A DNA stretch of 64,000 nt, from positions 1-64,000 of the forward strand of contig CALBGL010000080.1 in assembly GCA_937892735.1 (NCBI GenBank), in the 5' to 3' direction. The stretch is from an uncultured Clostridia bacterium. GTDB lineage: Bacteria; Bacillota; Clostridia; Lachnospirales; Bianqueaceae. The notes beneath the pieces were generated by a model that worked only from the letters and a program-made list of their open reading frames with translations, was not told the origin of the DNA and ran no database searches. This document shows positions 16,701 to 25,351 of the stretch, in pieces. The position numbers were made by a program, and so were the translations under genes. The first letter of the stretch is position 1. Every line of letters starts with the position of its first letter.

Positions 16701-16825
16701 CCGGGCAGCGCCAGGAGTGAGGCGGTTCATCGATGGATTCAAAAAGCCAAATAAGGAGAGGAGTAAGTCCCGATCGGCTGTTGGGTGAACTCCATATATG
16801 AATATATTAAAAGGAGAGGATCAGC

Positions 16826-18523
16826 ATGAAAGTCGTGATCATTGGAGGTGTCGCAGGAGGAGCGACTGCGGCGGCAAGACTCAGAAGATTGGATGAATCC
16901 GCGGAGATTATTATCATCGAACGCAGTGGCTATGTATCCTACGCGAACTGTGGGTTGCCCTATTATATCGGCGGCGTCATTACCGAGAAGGAGGATCTGA
17001 CGCTGCAGACACCGACGAGTTTTTGGAATCGATTTCGGATTGAGGTGCGGACGCATCAGGAGGCGGTTCGGATTCGACGGGAGGAGAAGGTCGTAGAAGT
17101 ACGAAATCTAGTCACGGGAGAGACCTATGAGGAAAGCTATGATAAGCTCCTGCTTTCACCAGGCGCGACAGCCATCAAGCCAAACATTCCGGGTGTAGAA
17201 CTGGAGGGAGTTTTCACTCTGCGTACGGTGGAGGATACCTGGCATATACGCGAATGGATAGAGAAGAAAAAGCCGGCGCGCGCGATTGTGATCGGCGGTG
17301 GATTCATCGGATTGGAAATGCTGGAGAATCTCGTGCATGCGGGGATTCAGACCACGCTCCTGCAAAAGAGCGAACAGGTGATGCCGCCGCTGGATTATGA
17401 TATGGCTTGTGGTGTTCATGCGTATTTGCGGAAGATGGGGGTGGATCTTCGTCTGCGGCAGAACGTGACAGGGATCGAGAGGACAGAAACAGGGATGACT
17501 GTGCAGATAGCGGGACAGGAGGATATCGAGACCGACCTGGTGATCCTGGCCATTGGCGTGAGTCCCGAGACCTGGCTGGCCAAGGATGCGGGCCTTACAC
17601 TGGGAATGCGAGGCGCTATTATGGTGAATCCGCATATGCAGACGTCCGATCCGGATATTTATGCGGTCGGTGACGGAGTCACCGTACCGCATTATGTGAC
17701 CCAGGAACCGACGTGGATTGCGCTGGCGGGTCCTGCCAATAAAGAAGGGCGCATCGCGGCAGATCATATGTGCGGTCTCGAAAGCAGTTATACGGGGAGC
17801 CAGGGTTCCTCTATTTTGAAGCTTTTTGACATGAGCATCGCGTCTACGGGTTTGAATGAGAAAGGTGCAGAAGCGGCAGGTATTCCGTATGATTATGTGG
17901 TGACGTTTTCGCCGTCGCATGCAAGCTATTATCCTGACGCTTCGAATATGACGGTGAAGGTTTTGTTCCATAAGGAGACAGGACGGATCCTAGGCGCGCA
18001 GATCGTGGGTTTTGCGGGTGTAGATAAACGAATCGATGTATTGGCCGTGTCTATTCGCGCACACATGACAGGGCAGGATCTGACGGATCTGGAATTGGCC
18101 TATGCGCCCCCATTTTCTTCGGCGAAAGATCCAGTGAATATGGCCGGTTTTGTCATCGAAAATGTGCGCCAAGGCCTGGTGAAACAGTATCGTTGCCAGG
18201 ATATCGAAGGGCTGCCGCAGGACGGAAGCATTCTCATGTTGGACGTACGAACGGACAGGGAATATGCGGCCGGACATATCCCGAATTCTATACACATTCC
18301 GCTGGACAGCCTGCGGGAGCATGTGAGCGAACTGGATCCGTGTAAGCCGATCTATGTAAACTGCCAAAGCGGTTTGCGAAGCTACTTGGCCTGTCGGATT
18401 CTTTCGCAGCATGGTTTTCGCTGCTATAATCTGATCGGCGGATATCGTTATTACGCGCTGTTGCAATCCGAGAAGGAACTGGACACAGCGCCGAGCCATT
18501 CCTGTGGATTGCCCATTCATTAA
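16826..18523 (+). CDS. CoA-disulfide reductase with C-terminal rhodanese domain
   Basis: A 565-residue flavoprotein of the pyridine nucleotide-disulfide oxidoreductase class. The FAD-binding start is VVIIGGVAGGATAAARLRRL. The redox cysteine sits in SYANCGLPYYIGG near residue 42, a single cysteine as in CoA-disulfide reductases and NADH oxidases. NADH binding is AIVIGGGFIGLEM, and FAD again PDIYAVGDGV. The last 95 residues are a rhodanese domain (LMLDVRTDREYAAGHIPNS) with its own cysteine in VNCQSGLRSY. Such fusions reduce CoA-disulfide or CoA-persulfides with NADH and handle sulfane sulfur. The gene stands alone behind the repeat region, between two genes unrelated to redox. Confidence 0.92.
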   Translation: MKVVIIGGVAGGATAAARLRRLDESAEIIIIERSGYVSYANCGLPYYIGGVITEKEDLTLQTPTSFWNRFRIEVRTHQEAVRIRREEKVVEVRNLVTGETYEESYDKLLLSPGATAIKPNIPGVELEGVFTLRTVEDTWHIREWIEKKKPARAIVIGGGFIGLEMLENLVHAGIQTTLLQKSEQVMPPLDYDMACGVHAYLRKMGVDLRLRQNVTGIERTETGMTVQIAGQEDIETDLVILAIGVSPETWLAKDAGLTLGMRGAIMVNPHMQTSDPDIYAVGDGVTVPHYVTQEPTWIALAGPANKEGRIAADHMCGLESSYTGSQGSSILKLFDMSIASTGLNEKGAEAAGIPYDYVVTFSPSHASYYPDASNMTVKVLFHKETGRILGAQIVGFAGVDKRIDVLAVSIRAHMTGQDLTDLELAYAPPFSSAKDPVNMAGFVIENVRQGLVKQYRCQDIEGLPQDGSILMLDVRTDREYAAGHIPNSIHIPLDSLREHVSELDPCKPIYVNCQSGLRSYLACRILSQHGFRCYNLIGGYRYYALLQSEKELDTAPSHSCGLPIH

Positions 18524-18592
18524 CTGCAAAAAGGGACTGTTCAAAAATTTATTTTTGTGAGAGAATAAAGGCGGATAGGAGGTAGGATACAC

Positions 18593-21163
18593 ATGAAGGT
18601 ACGAGAAAAAACATGGAACGGCACCATTTCGCCAGAAAAAACGCAGCGAGAAGTGGAGAATGGCCTCCTGGCCAGGAAAGCCGCGGCGGAGGGATTTGTA
18701 CTTCTGAAAAATGAGGGGCATCTTTTGCCGATGTCCAAAGGCGCACGGATGGGGCTGTATGGCGGGGGAGCCGCTTGTACGGTGAAAGGCGGTACTGGAT
18801 CAGGGGATGTGAATGAACGTGTGTCTGTGACGATTGCCCAGGGACTCCGGAATGCCGGATACGAGATTACGAGCGAGTCCTGGCTCACAGCGTATGAACA
18901 GCTGTATCATGTATCCAGAGAAAAATGGCGCGATATGATTCTACGCAAAATGGACCAGATGGGCGGCAACTTTTTTAACGCGTATTCTACGATGCCTTAC
19001 CATATGCCGGCCGGCCCTCGGATCGATGAGGAAACGGCGAAGACGGACGGTGCCGATACGGCAGTGTTTGTACTGGCGAGGGTTGCCGGCGAGAATGCGG
19101 ATCGACGGGATGAGAAGGGAGATTATTTTCTGTCAGAGGAGGAGGAGGATTTACTGGCGCAGCTAAGCCGCTGTTACGATCATGTCGTTCTTGTGATCAA
19201 TGCCGGAGGACCGGTGGATCTGGGTTTTTTGGAGAAGTATCCCAGGATAGAGGCCGTTTTGTACTATGTCCAGGCAGGACAGGAGGGCGGAAATGCGTTG
19301 GCGGATGTGTTTACGGGAAGGGTTGCGCCATCTGGCAAACTGGTAGATACCTGGGCCGGGAGCTATGCGGATTATCCCAGCGCCGACACGTACAGTTACC
19401 ATAGCGGTCATATGGAGTGTGAAGTATATCGGGAAGGCATCTATGTGGGATATCGCTATTTTGATACGTTTGAAGTGCCGGTGCGGTTCGGATTCGGTCA
19501 TGGACTTTCCTATACCTCATTTTCATGGGAGGTTTCTCACATCATTTGGGATGTTTCGGCAAAGCAGATTCGGGTTCAGACACGGGTTGTGAATACGGGG
19601 AATCAGTATAGCGGCAAGGAAGTGCTGCAGGTCTATGTATCCTGTCCCCAGGGCCGACTCGGGAAAGAATTTCGGAGGCTGGCGGGCTTTGGAAAGACCG
19701 GAGTTTTGTGGCCCGGCGCGTCCTGCGACCTTACGGTTTCATTTTCCATAGAGCAATTGGCGTCTTATGATGAGGAGCGGTCGGCTTGGATTCTGGAAGA
19801 GGGCTTATACGGCGTTTGGATGGGAGATTCTCTGGAGAGTGCGCGGTTAGCTGGCACACTACGCCTGGACCAGGAACATGTCCTGCTGCAATGCGCGCCG
19901 ATCTGTGTGCCGCAGGAGACGATCGAGGAAATATCCCCGGATCCGGATCGGATTAGAGAGCGGGAAGCTGCTTGGCATAAGGAAGCAGAGGGGCTATGCT
20001 GTGTGGAAATCGCATCGCGGGATCTGACGAAACGAAGCGTGGCCTACACGGCGGCGCAAATACCGTTGTCGGGTCCGGCGGGGGAGATTGTGGAGAAGCT
20101 TTCCACAGAGCAGCTCATACATCTGGCCTGCGGAGAACCCAGCCGGGGACAGGAGAGAAGCGCCCTGGGTTCTGCCGGGATGTCGATTCCGGGATCCGCT
20201 GCGGAGACATCGTCGGTCGCAGCAGAAGACCCCTGGAATGTGGCCAGTATTGTCTTGGCAGATGGACCGGCAGGCATACGGCTTCATCAGACGTATCAGG
20301 TCGAGAATGGGCAAGTCATGGGCCAAGACTTTTTGGCATCTTTTGAAAGAGGATATTTCTCACAGAAAAAAGAAAAGAAGGGAACGACGTATTATCAGTA
20401 TTGTACGGCCATTCCCGTGGGTACCCTCCTGGCACAGACATGGAATCAGGATTTACTGTGGAAAATAGGAGAGATGATTGGGCGGGAGATGGAGTTGTTT
20501 CAGGTAGATCTATGGCTGGCGCCCGGCATGAACATTCACAGAAACCCGTTGTGCGGTCGTAATTTCGAGTATTATTCTGAGGATCCGCTGGTATCGGGTA
20601 TGACGGCCAGTGCAATTGTACGCGGTGTACAGAGCAAAGAGGGACGAGGAGCTACGATTAAGCATTTTGCCTGCAACAATCAGGAAGAATACCGAATGGG
20701 ATCGGATTCGATCCTGTCGGAGCGTGCCCTGCGGGAGATTTATCTGAAAGGCTTTGAGATCGCTGTGCGGGATGCACAGCCGATGGCGATCATGACGTCC
20801 TATAACATGATCAATGGGATCCACGCGGCGAATCATTACGATCTCTGCATGAAGGCGGCGCGAGACGAGTGGGGATTCGCGGGTGCGATTATGACAGACT
20901 GGACCACAACGAATGCGACGCCGCGAGGCGAGTGCACGGCTGCTGGATGTATGAGAGCAGGAAACGACATGGTTATGCCCGGTATGGAGATGGACTTTGA
21001 GAGCATTCGGTCAGCGCTTGCTGAGGGGACGTTGGATATCATGGATCTGAAGCGATGCGTCTGGAATACCATTCGTATCATTCTGCAGTCGGGACGGTAC
21101 GAGGAAGCAGTGAGTTATTCCCGCCAGTTCCGCGGACTGGGAACCTATATGACCGCGGAATAA
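18593..21163 (+). CDS. Glycoside hydrolase family 3 with swapped domain order
   Basis: An 856-residue GH3 enzyme, probably a beta-glucosidase or related exo-glycosidase. The order is inverted. The alpha/beta sandwich domain usually found second comes first (ARKAAAEGFVLLKNEGHLLP), then a fibronectin-III-like part (FGFGHGLSYTSFSW). The TIM-barrel catalytic domain comes last, from about residue 500 (LADGPAGIRL, WLAPGMNIHRNPLCGRNFEY, TIKHFACNNQE). The nucleophile aspartate is expected in GAIMTDWTTT, where most relatives have SDW. No signal peptide, so intracellular use of imported oligosaccharides is likely. Inverted GH3 enzymes are known from Ruminococcus albus and Butyrivibrio. A strong AGGAGG precedes the ATG. 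The substrate cannot be read from sequence. Confidence 0.93.
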   Translation: MKVREKTWNGTISPEKTQREVENGLLARKAAAEGFVLLKNEGHLLPMSKGARMGLYGGGAACTVKGGTGSGDVNERVSVTIAQGLRNAGYEITSESWLTAYEQLYHVSREKWRDMILRKMDQMGGNFFNAYSTMPYHMPAGPRIDEETAKTDGADTAVFVLARVAGENADRRDEKGDYFLSEEEEDLLAQLSRCYDHVVLVINAGGPVDLGFLEKYPRIEAVLYYVQAGQEGGNALADVFTGRVAPSGKLVDTWAGSYADYPSADTYSYHSGHMECEVYREGIYVGYRYFDTFEVPVRFGFGHGLSYTSFSWEVSHIIWDVSAKQIRVQTRVVNTGNQYSGKEVLQVYVSCPQGRLGKEFRRLAGFGKTGVLWPGASCDLTVSFSIEQLASYDEERSAWILEEGLYGVWMGDSLESARLAGTLRLDQEHVLLQCAPICVPQETIEEISPDPDRIREREAAWHKEAEGLCCVEIASRDLTKRSVAYTAAQIPLSGPAGEIVEKLSTEQLIHLACGEPSRGQERSALGSAGMSIPGSAAETSSVAAEDPWNVASIVLADGPAGIRLHQTYQVENGQVMGQDFLASFERGYFSQKKEKKGTTYYQYCTAIPVGTLLAQTWNQDLLWKIGEMIGREMELFQVDLWLAPGMNIHRNPLCGRNFEYYSEDPLVSGMTASAIVRGVQSKEGRGATIKHFACNNQEEYRMGSDSILSERALREIYLKGFEIAVRDAQPMAIMTSYNMINGIHAANHYDLCMKAARDEWGFAGAIMTDWTTTNATPRGECTAAGCMRAGNDMVMPGMEMDFESIRSALAEGTLDIMDLKRCVWNTIRIILQSGRYEEAVSYSRQFRGLGTYMTAE

Positions 21164-21166
21164 TAC

Positions 21167-21195
21167 TTGACAGGCGGTGCTTTTGCTGATATGAT
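21167..21195 (+). promoter_or_regulatory. pyrH promoter
   Basis: TTGACA, exactly 17 bp, TATGAT. It begins four bases after the stop codon of the GH3 gene and restarts expression of the core operon, 61 bp before the pyrH ATG. Confidence 0.8.
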
Positions 21196-21255
21196 AGTAA
21201 GCGAGAAGATAAAGGAAGCTCTGTATAGACGGGGCGTTTCAGGAGGTACATCGGA

Positions 21256-21957
21256 ATGAAATATCATCGTATTTTACTGAAGCTGAGCGGCGAGGCATTG
21301 TCTGGGGACAAGGGATTCGGATTTGACGAGGCGACGGTGCGGCAAGTAGCCGGGCAGGTGAAAGAGGCCCATGCACAGGGAACGCAGATTGGAATCGTCA
21401 TCGGCGCGGGCAATTTCTGGCGCGGCAGAAGTTCCCAGGAGATGGACCGGGTGAAGGCGGATCAGATTGGTATGCTGGCTACGGTGATGAATTGTTTGTA
21501 CGCTTCTGAGATCTTTCGGGGGGAGGGTATGGATACCTCCATTTACGCGCCCTATCCTGTCGGACTCTATACGGAGAATTTCAATAAGGATAAGGTGAAT
21601 CGGGATCTGGCGGAGGGCAAGGTGGTCTTCTATGCGGGAGGTACGGGACATCCCTATTTCTCGACCGATATGGCGATCGCGCTGCGTGCCGTGGAGACGG
21701 ATTGCGATGTCATGCTCATGGCAAAGAGTGTGGATGGCGTGTATGATGATGATCCCCGTAAGAATCCACAGGCCAAGCGGTATGATGAACTCACCTATCA
21801 GGAGATCCTGGAGAAGAACCTGATGGTGATGGATTTGCCCGCGGCAGCCCTGTGTATGGAAAATCATATGCCGGCGGTGCTGTTCGCCTTGAAAGAAGAA
21901 CGGAGCATTATTCGCGTGGTGAATGGCGAGAAGATCGGTACCACCATTGTAGGATAA
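21256..21957 (+). CDS. pyrH: UMP kinase
   Basis: A 233-residue bacterial UMP kinase that phosphorylates UMP to UDP. Amino acid kinase fold: RILLKLSGEALSG at the N-terminus, GIVIGAGNFWRG, and the ATP and Mg region DVMLMAKSVDGVYDDDPRKNP. The length is normal. It is the first gene of pyrH-frr-uppS-cdsA-dxr-rseP-ispG-polC and has its own promoter. In most Firmicutes it follows tsf directly; here 6.7 kb intervene. An AGGAGG site precedes the ATG. Confidence 0.97.
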   Translation: MKYHRILLKLSGEALSGDKGFGFDEATVRQVAGQVKEAHAQGTQIGIVIGAGNFWRGRSSQEMDRVKADQIGMLATVMNCLYASEIFRGEGMDTSIYAPYPVGLYTENFNKDKVNRDLAEGKVVFYAGGTGHPYFSTDMAIALRAVETDCDVMLMAKSVDGVYDDDPRKNPQAKRYDELTYQEILEKNLMVMDLPAAALCMENHMPAVLFALKEERSIIRVVNGEKIGTTIVG

Positions 21958-21981
21958 AATAAAGGCAAAGGAGAGAGTACA

Positions 21982-22539
21982 ATGGCAAAGTCAGATATGA
22001 AGCCGTATGAGGAACGGATGGAGAAAGCCATCCTGGCGTTGGAGGAGGAGTTCAATACGATTCGGGTAGGTCGTGCGAATCCCCATATATTGGATAAGAT
22101 CATGGTGGATTACTATGGTTCTCCGACTCCATTGCAGCAAGTGGGCAATATTACGGTGCCTGAGGCAAGACTTCTGGTCATTCAACCCTGGGATGCCTCT
22201 ATGATCAAGAAAATCGAGAAGGCCATTTTGATGTCCGATATCGGAATCAATCCGACGAACGACGGGAAGGCCATTCGCCTGGTATTTCCGGAGCTTACGG
22301 AGGAGAAGCGTAAGGAGCAGGGCAAGGAAGTGAAGAAGCGGGGCGAGGCGGCTAAGGTGGCGGTGCGCAATATCCGCAGAGACGGTATGGATGCCTTTAA
22401 GAAGCAGAAGAAGGACAGCGATATGACAGAAGATGACCTGAAGGGCCTGGAAAAGGAAATGCAGGACTTGACGGATCGTTTTATCAAAGAGATCGACAGC
22501 AGAATCGAGAAGAAGACAAAGGAAGTTATGTCCGTATAA
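21982..22539 (+). CDS. frr: Ribosome recycling factor
   Basis: A 185-residue RRF, which with EF-G splits the post-termination ribosome. The typical start region (RMEKAILALEEEFNTIRVGRA) and the hinge/core segment (IGINPTNDGKAIRLVFPELTEEKR) are present, and the length is exactly the family norm. It is 25 bp behind pyrH, and a small terminator-like hairpin lies in the gap to uppS. Confidence 0.98.
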   Translation: MAKSDMKPYEERMEKAILALEEEFNTIRVGRANPHILDKIMVDYYGSPTPLQQVGNITVPEARLLVIQPWDASMIKKIEKAILMSDIGINPTNDGKAIRLVFPELTEEKRKEQGKEVKKRGEAAKVAVRNIRRDGMDAFKKQKKDSDMTEDDLKGLEKEMQDLTDRFIKEIDSRIEKKTKEVMSV

Positions 22540-22546
22540 GAAGCAG

Positions 22547-22571
22547 GAGGCTGATGCGAATCGGCCTCTTT
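22547..22571 (+). terminator. Weak terminator or attenuator between frr and uppS
   Basis: A 9-bp stem (22547-22555 with 22560-22568, one G-U pair), 4-nt loop and only three T. It may reduce read-through from pyrH-frr into the lipid genes; no separate promoter for uppS was seen. Confidence 0.5.
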
Positions 22572-22599
22572 CCTTCATGGGGCAGGAGAAGAGGATCAT

Positions 22600-23325
22600 A
22601 TGGGACAATATGAACGAGTGGAGAAGCTTCCGAAAGAGAGAATTCCCCGGCATGTGGCGATTATTTTGGACGGCAACGGCCGATGGGCCGAGGAACATGG
22701 AGTATCTAGATCGAAAGGACACCTGACGGGGGCAGAGAATGTGGAAACCATATCGGACGCTCTGATTGATATGGGGATTTCTTATCTGACCGTCTATGCG
22801 TTTTCTACGGAAAATTGGAAACGCAGTCAGGAGGAAGTTTCTTATCTGATGATGCTTTTGAAGCGATACTTGATTAAGAACAAAAAAGATGCGATACGCA
22901 GAAATATCCGGATTCGGGTATTAGGAGATAAATCCGGTCTGGCGCCAGACCTTCAGGCGCTGATTGCTGATGTGGAACAGTCGACGGCCGACCTCAATTC
23001 CTTTTATTTGCAGTTTGCGATCAACTACGGCGGACGGGATGAGATTCGGCGGGCCGTACAGAGGATCGCGGAAGAGAAAATACCTACGAATCTCATTACG
23101 GAGAAGGTGATCAGCGATCATCTGGATACGGCCGGGATCCCGGATCCGGACCTTTTGATTCGGACCAGCGGAGAAGAGAGAATCAGTAATTTTCTTCTAT
23201 GGCAGTTGGCGTACAGCGAATTTTATTTCTCTTCAAAATACTGGCCGGATTTTACGCCGCAGGATTTGGAGGAGGCCATACTCAGCTATGCCGGACGGCA
23301 GCGCCGTTTTGGCGGCAGAAAATGA
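22600..23325 (+). CDS. uppS: Undecaprenyl diphosphate synthase (isoprenyl transferase)
   Basis: A 241-residue cis-prenyltransferase that extends farnesyl diphosphate with isopentenyl units to make the lipid carrier for cell wall precursors. The diphosphate-binding motif HVAIILDGNGRWAEEHG is intact, as are TVYAFSTENWKRS and the C-terminal DLLIRTSGEERISNFLLWQLAYSEF. It is coupled in the operon to cdsA (13 bp) and near dxr and ispG, which feed the same isoprenoid pathway. GAGAAGAGG serves as the ribosome binding site. Confidence 0.97.
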   Translation: MGQYERVEKLPKERIPRHVAIILDGNGRWAEEHGVSRSKGHLTGAENVETISDALIDMGISYLTVYAFSTENWKRSQEEVSYLMMLLKRYLIKNKKDAIRRNIRIRVLGDKSGLAPDLQALIADVEQSTADLNSFYLQFAINYGGRDEIRRAVQRIAEEKIPTNLITEKVISDHLDTAGIPDPDLLIRTSGEERISNFLLWQLAYSEFYFSSKYWPDFTPQDLEEAILSYAGRQRRFGGRK

Positions 23326-23338
23326 GGGAGGGATAGGG

Positions 23339-24166
23339 ATGCTTAAGAGAACGATCAGTGGTGCGGTTCTGATTCTCATCATGATCGGATTGATGTATGC
23401 GGGCGGAAATCTCCTTCTCATCGGCCTTCTTGCCATGAGTTTGATAGGTCTGTGGGAATTCTGTCACGCGGTGAGCACCGGTGGGCATAAACCCTACCTG
23501 TACTTGGGAATGGCAGGCACCTTGTTTTATTATGGTTTGATATGGAGCGCTATCGAAAATGTGTGGAGTTCGGCTATTTTTCTGCTATATATCGTTGTTT
23601 TCTTGATGGCGCTGATGATCCGGAGTGTCATGGCCTATCCAGAAAGACGAGTGGAGGATGGAGCCTTGACGCTGATGGGATTTCTGTATGTTCCCGTGCT
23701 CTTTTCATTCCTATATTTTTTGCGGGAGCAGGACGATGGCATTTTCTATGTCTGGTATGTGTTCCTGGCGTCCTGGGGATGCGATACCTGCGCGTACCTG
23801 GCTGGACGATTCTTTGGCAAGCATAAGATGTCTCCGCATCTGAGTCCGAAGAAGACGGTGGAGGGAGCGATAGGCGGCACATTGGGAGCCATTCTGCTTT
23901 CCATGATATATGCGTTCTGTATCCATTCCTTTGTGCATGTGGACAGTGCGGAACTCTATATTCTGAGTTTCTTGATCGGCTTATTCGGCGCGTTCCTGGG
24001 GCAGCTGGGAGATCTGTTTGCCTCCTCCATTAAGCGAGTCATGGGCATTAAGGATTTTGGACATCTGATACCGGGGCATGGAGGCATTCTGGATCGGTTT
24101 GATTCTACCTTGCTGGTAGGTCCGGCCATTATGATCGTGATTTTTGTGATGACATACTTGTCGTAA
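23339..24166 (+). CDS. cdsA: Phosphatidate cytidylyltransferase
   Basis: A 275-residue integral membrane enzyme that makes CDP-diacylglycerol from phosphatidic acid and CTP, the branch point to all phospholipids. Most of the N-terminal 200 residues are hydrophobic helices. The C-terminal signature is GQLGDLFASSIKRVMGIKDF followed by IPGHGGILDRFDS, with the conserved acidic residues. The ATG at 23339 is chosen over an in-frame start 51 bases upstream because GGGAGGGATAGGG precedes it and the hydrophobic N-terminus begins there. Confidence 0.96.
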   Translation: MLKRTISGAVLILIMIGLMYAGGNLLLIGLLAMSLIGLWEFCHAVSTGGHKPYLYLGMAGTLFYYGLIWSAIENVWSSAIFLLYIVVFLMALMIRSVMAYPERRVEDGALTLMGFLYVPVLFSFLYFLREQDDGIFYVWYVFLASWGCDTCAYLAGRFFGKHKMSPHLSPKKTVEGAIGGTLGAILLSMIYAFCIHSFVHVDSAELYILSFLIGLFGAFLGQLGDLFASSIKRVMGIKDFGHLIPGHGGILDRFDSTLLVGPAIMIVIFVMTYLS

Positions 24167-24178
24167 AGGAGTAACAAT

Positions 24179-25336
24179 ATGAAGAACATTGTGGTGCTGG
24201 GTTCCACAGGATCCATTGGAACACAGACGCTGGATGTGGCGGCGCGTGCGCCGGAAGAATTTCGTGTGGTAGGGTTAGCCGTGCGTACCTCTGTGCAAAA
24301 ACTGGTAGAACAGGTACGCCAGTTTCATCCTAAGGCGGCGGTGGTCTATGATGAGGCGGCCTACGCCAAGCTGGCAGCTGATTGGCATGAGCCGGATACC
24401 AAACTGTTATGCGGTATGGAAGGGCTTTTGGAGATCGTATCCATGTCGGAAGTGGATATGGTGGTGACGGCTATGGTCGGAATGATTGGCCTACGGCCTA
24501 CGGTACAAGCCATTCAGGCGGGCAAAGATATTGCGCTGGCGAACAAGGAGACTCTGGTATGCGCCGGAAGGTTGATCATGGATCTGGCAGAAAAGAAGGG
24601 CGTTCGGATTCTGCCGGTGGATAGCGAGCACGGCGCGATTTTTCAATGTCTTGCGGGTATAGATCCAGGGAGCCTGCATAAAATCATACTGACGGCGTCC
24701 GGGGGACCCTTCCGGGGGATACGCGGTGATGAACTGGCTAATGTGCGCAAGGAGCAGGCTTTGCAGCATCCGAATTGGAGTATGGGCGCGAAGATCACCA
24801 TTGATTCGGCTTCCATGGTCAATAAGGGACTGGAGATGATCGAAGCCAGGTGGCTCTTTCATTGTCCGCCGGAGCGGATTGACGTATTGGTTCATCCGCA
24901 GAGCATCGTACATTCCATGGTAGAACTGGTGGATGGCGCGGTCTTGGCTCAGTTGGCGGTGGCGGATATGCGACTGCCGATTGAGGTCGCCCTGGCCTAT
25001 CCGAAGCGGGGAAGAAGGATCGTAGAACCCTTGGATCTTTCGAAGATCGGAATGCTTTCCTTTGAAAAGCCGGATGAAGAGGTGTTTATATCTCTGCGCT
25101 TGGCGAGAGAGGCCATGAAGCGGGGAGGACTGTTTCCGGCGGCCCTGAACGCGGCCAATGAGTGTGCCGTAGCCGCCTTTCTGGCGGACCGTATCGGATT
25201 TACGACCATTTATCAATGGATCGAGCAGGGAATGGAATGGGCGGAACGGCATGGCTTTGACGGCGAGACCTATACGCTGGAAGAGGTATTTGCTCTGGAA
25301 GCGGGAATCCGGCAGAAATTTGGAGAAGCATGGTAG
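24179..25336 (+). CDS. dxr: 1-deoxy-D-xylulose 5-phosphate reductoisomerase
   Basis: A 385-residue enzyme of the MEP pathway. It rearranges and reduces deoxyxylulose phosphate to methylerythritol phosphate with NADPH. The NADPH-binding GSTGSIGTQTLDV starts the protein. LANKETLVCAG, the metal-binding PVDSEHGAIFQCL and the loop TASGGPFRG follow, and MVNKGLEMIEARWLF closes the catalytic part. The length is normal. The gene is 12 bp behind cdsA and 15 bp before rseP, the B. subtilis order. Confidence 0.98.
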   Translation: MKNIVVLGSTGSIGTQTLDVAARAPEEFRVVGLAVRTSVQKLVEQVRQFHPKAAVVYDEAAYAKLAADWHEPDTKLLCGMEGLLEIVSMSEVDMVVTAMVGMIGLRPTVQAIQAGKDIALANKETLVCAGRLIMDLAEKKGVRILPVDSEHGAIFQCLAGIDPGSLHKIILTASGGPFRGIRGDELANVRKEQALQHPNWSMGAKITIDSASMVNKGLEMIEARWLFHCPPERIDVLVHPQSIVHSMVELVDGAVLAQLAVADMRLPIEVALAYPKRGRRIVEPLDLSKIGMLSFEKPDEEVFISLRLAREAMKRGGLFPAALNAANECAVAAFLADRIGFTTIYQWIEQGMEWAERHGFDGETYTLEEVFALEAGIRQKFGEAW

Positions 25337-25351
25337 AAAGGTGGGAATGGA

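Noticed and set aside
16509..16788. Small open frames in both directions through the 68-bp repeats
   Set aside because: They consist mainly of the repeat itself, lack ribosome binding sites and would be disrupted by the hairpin function suggested for the element.
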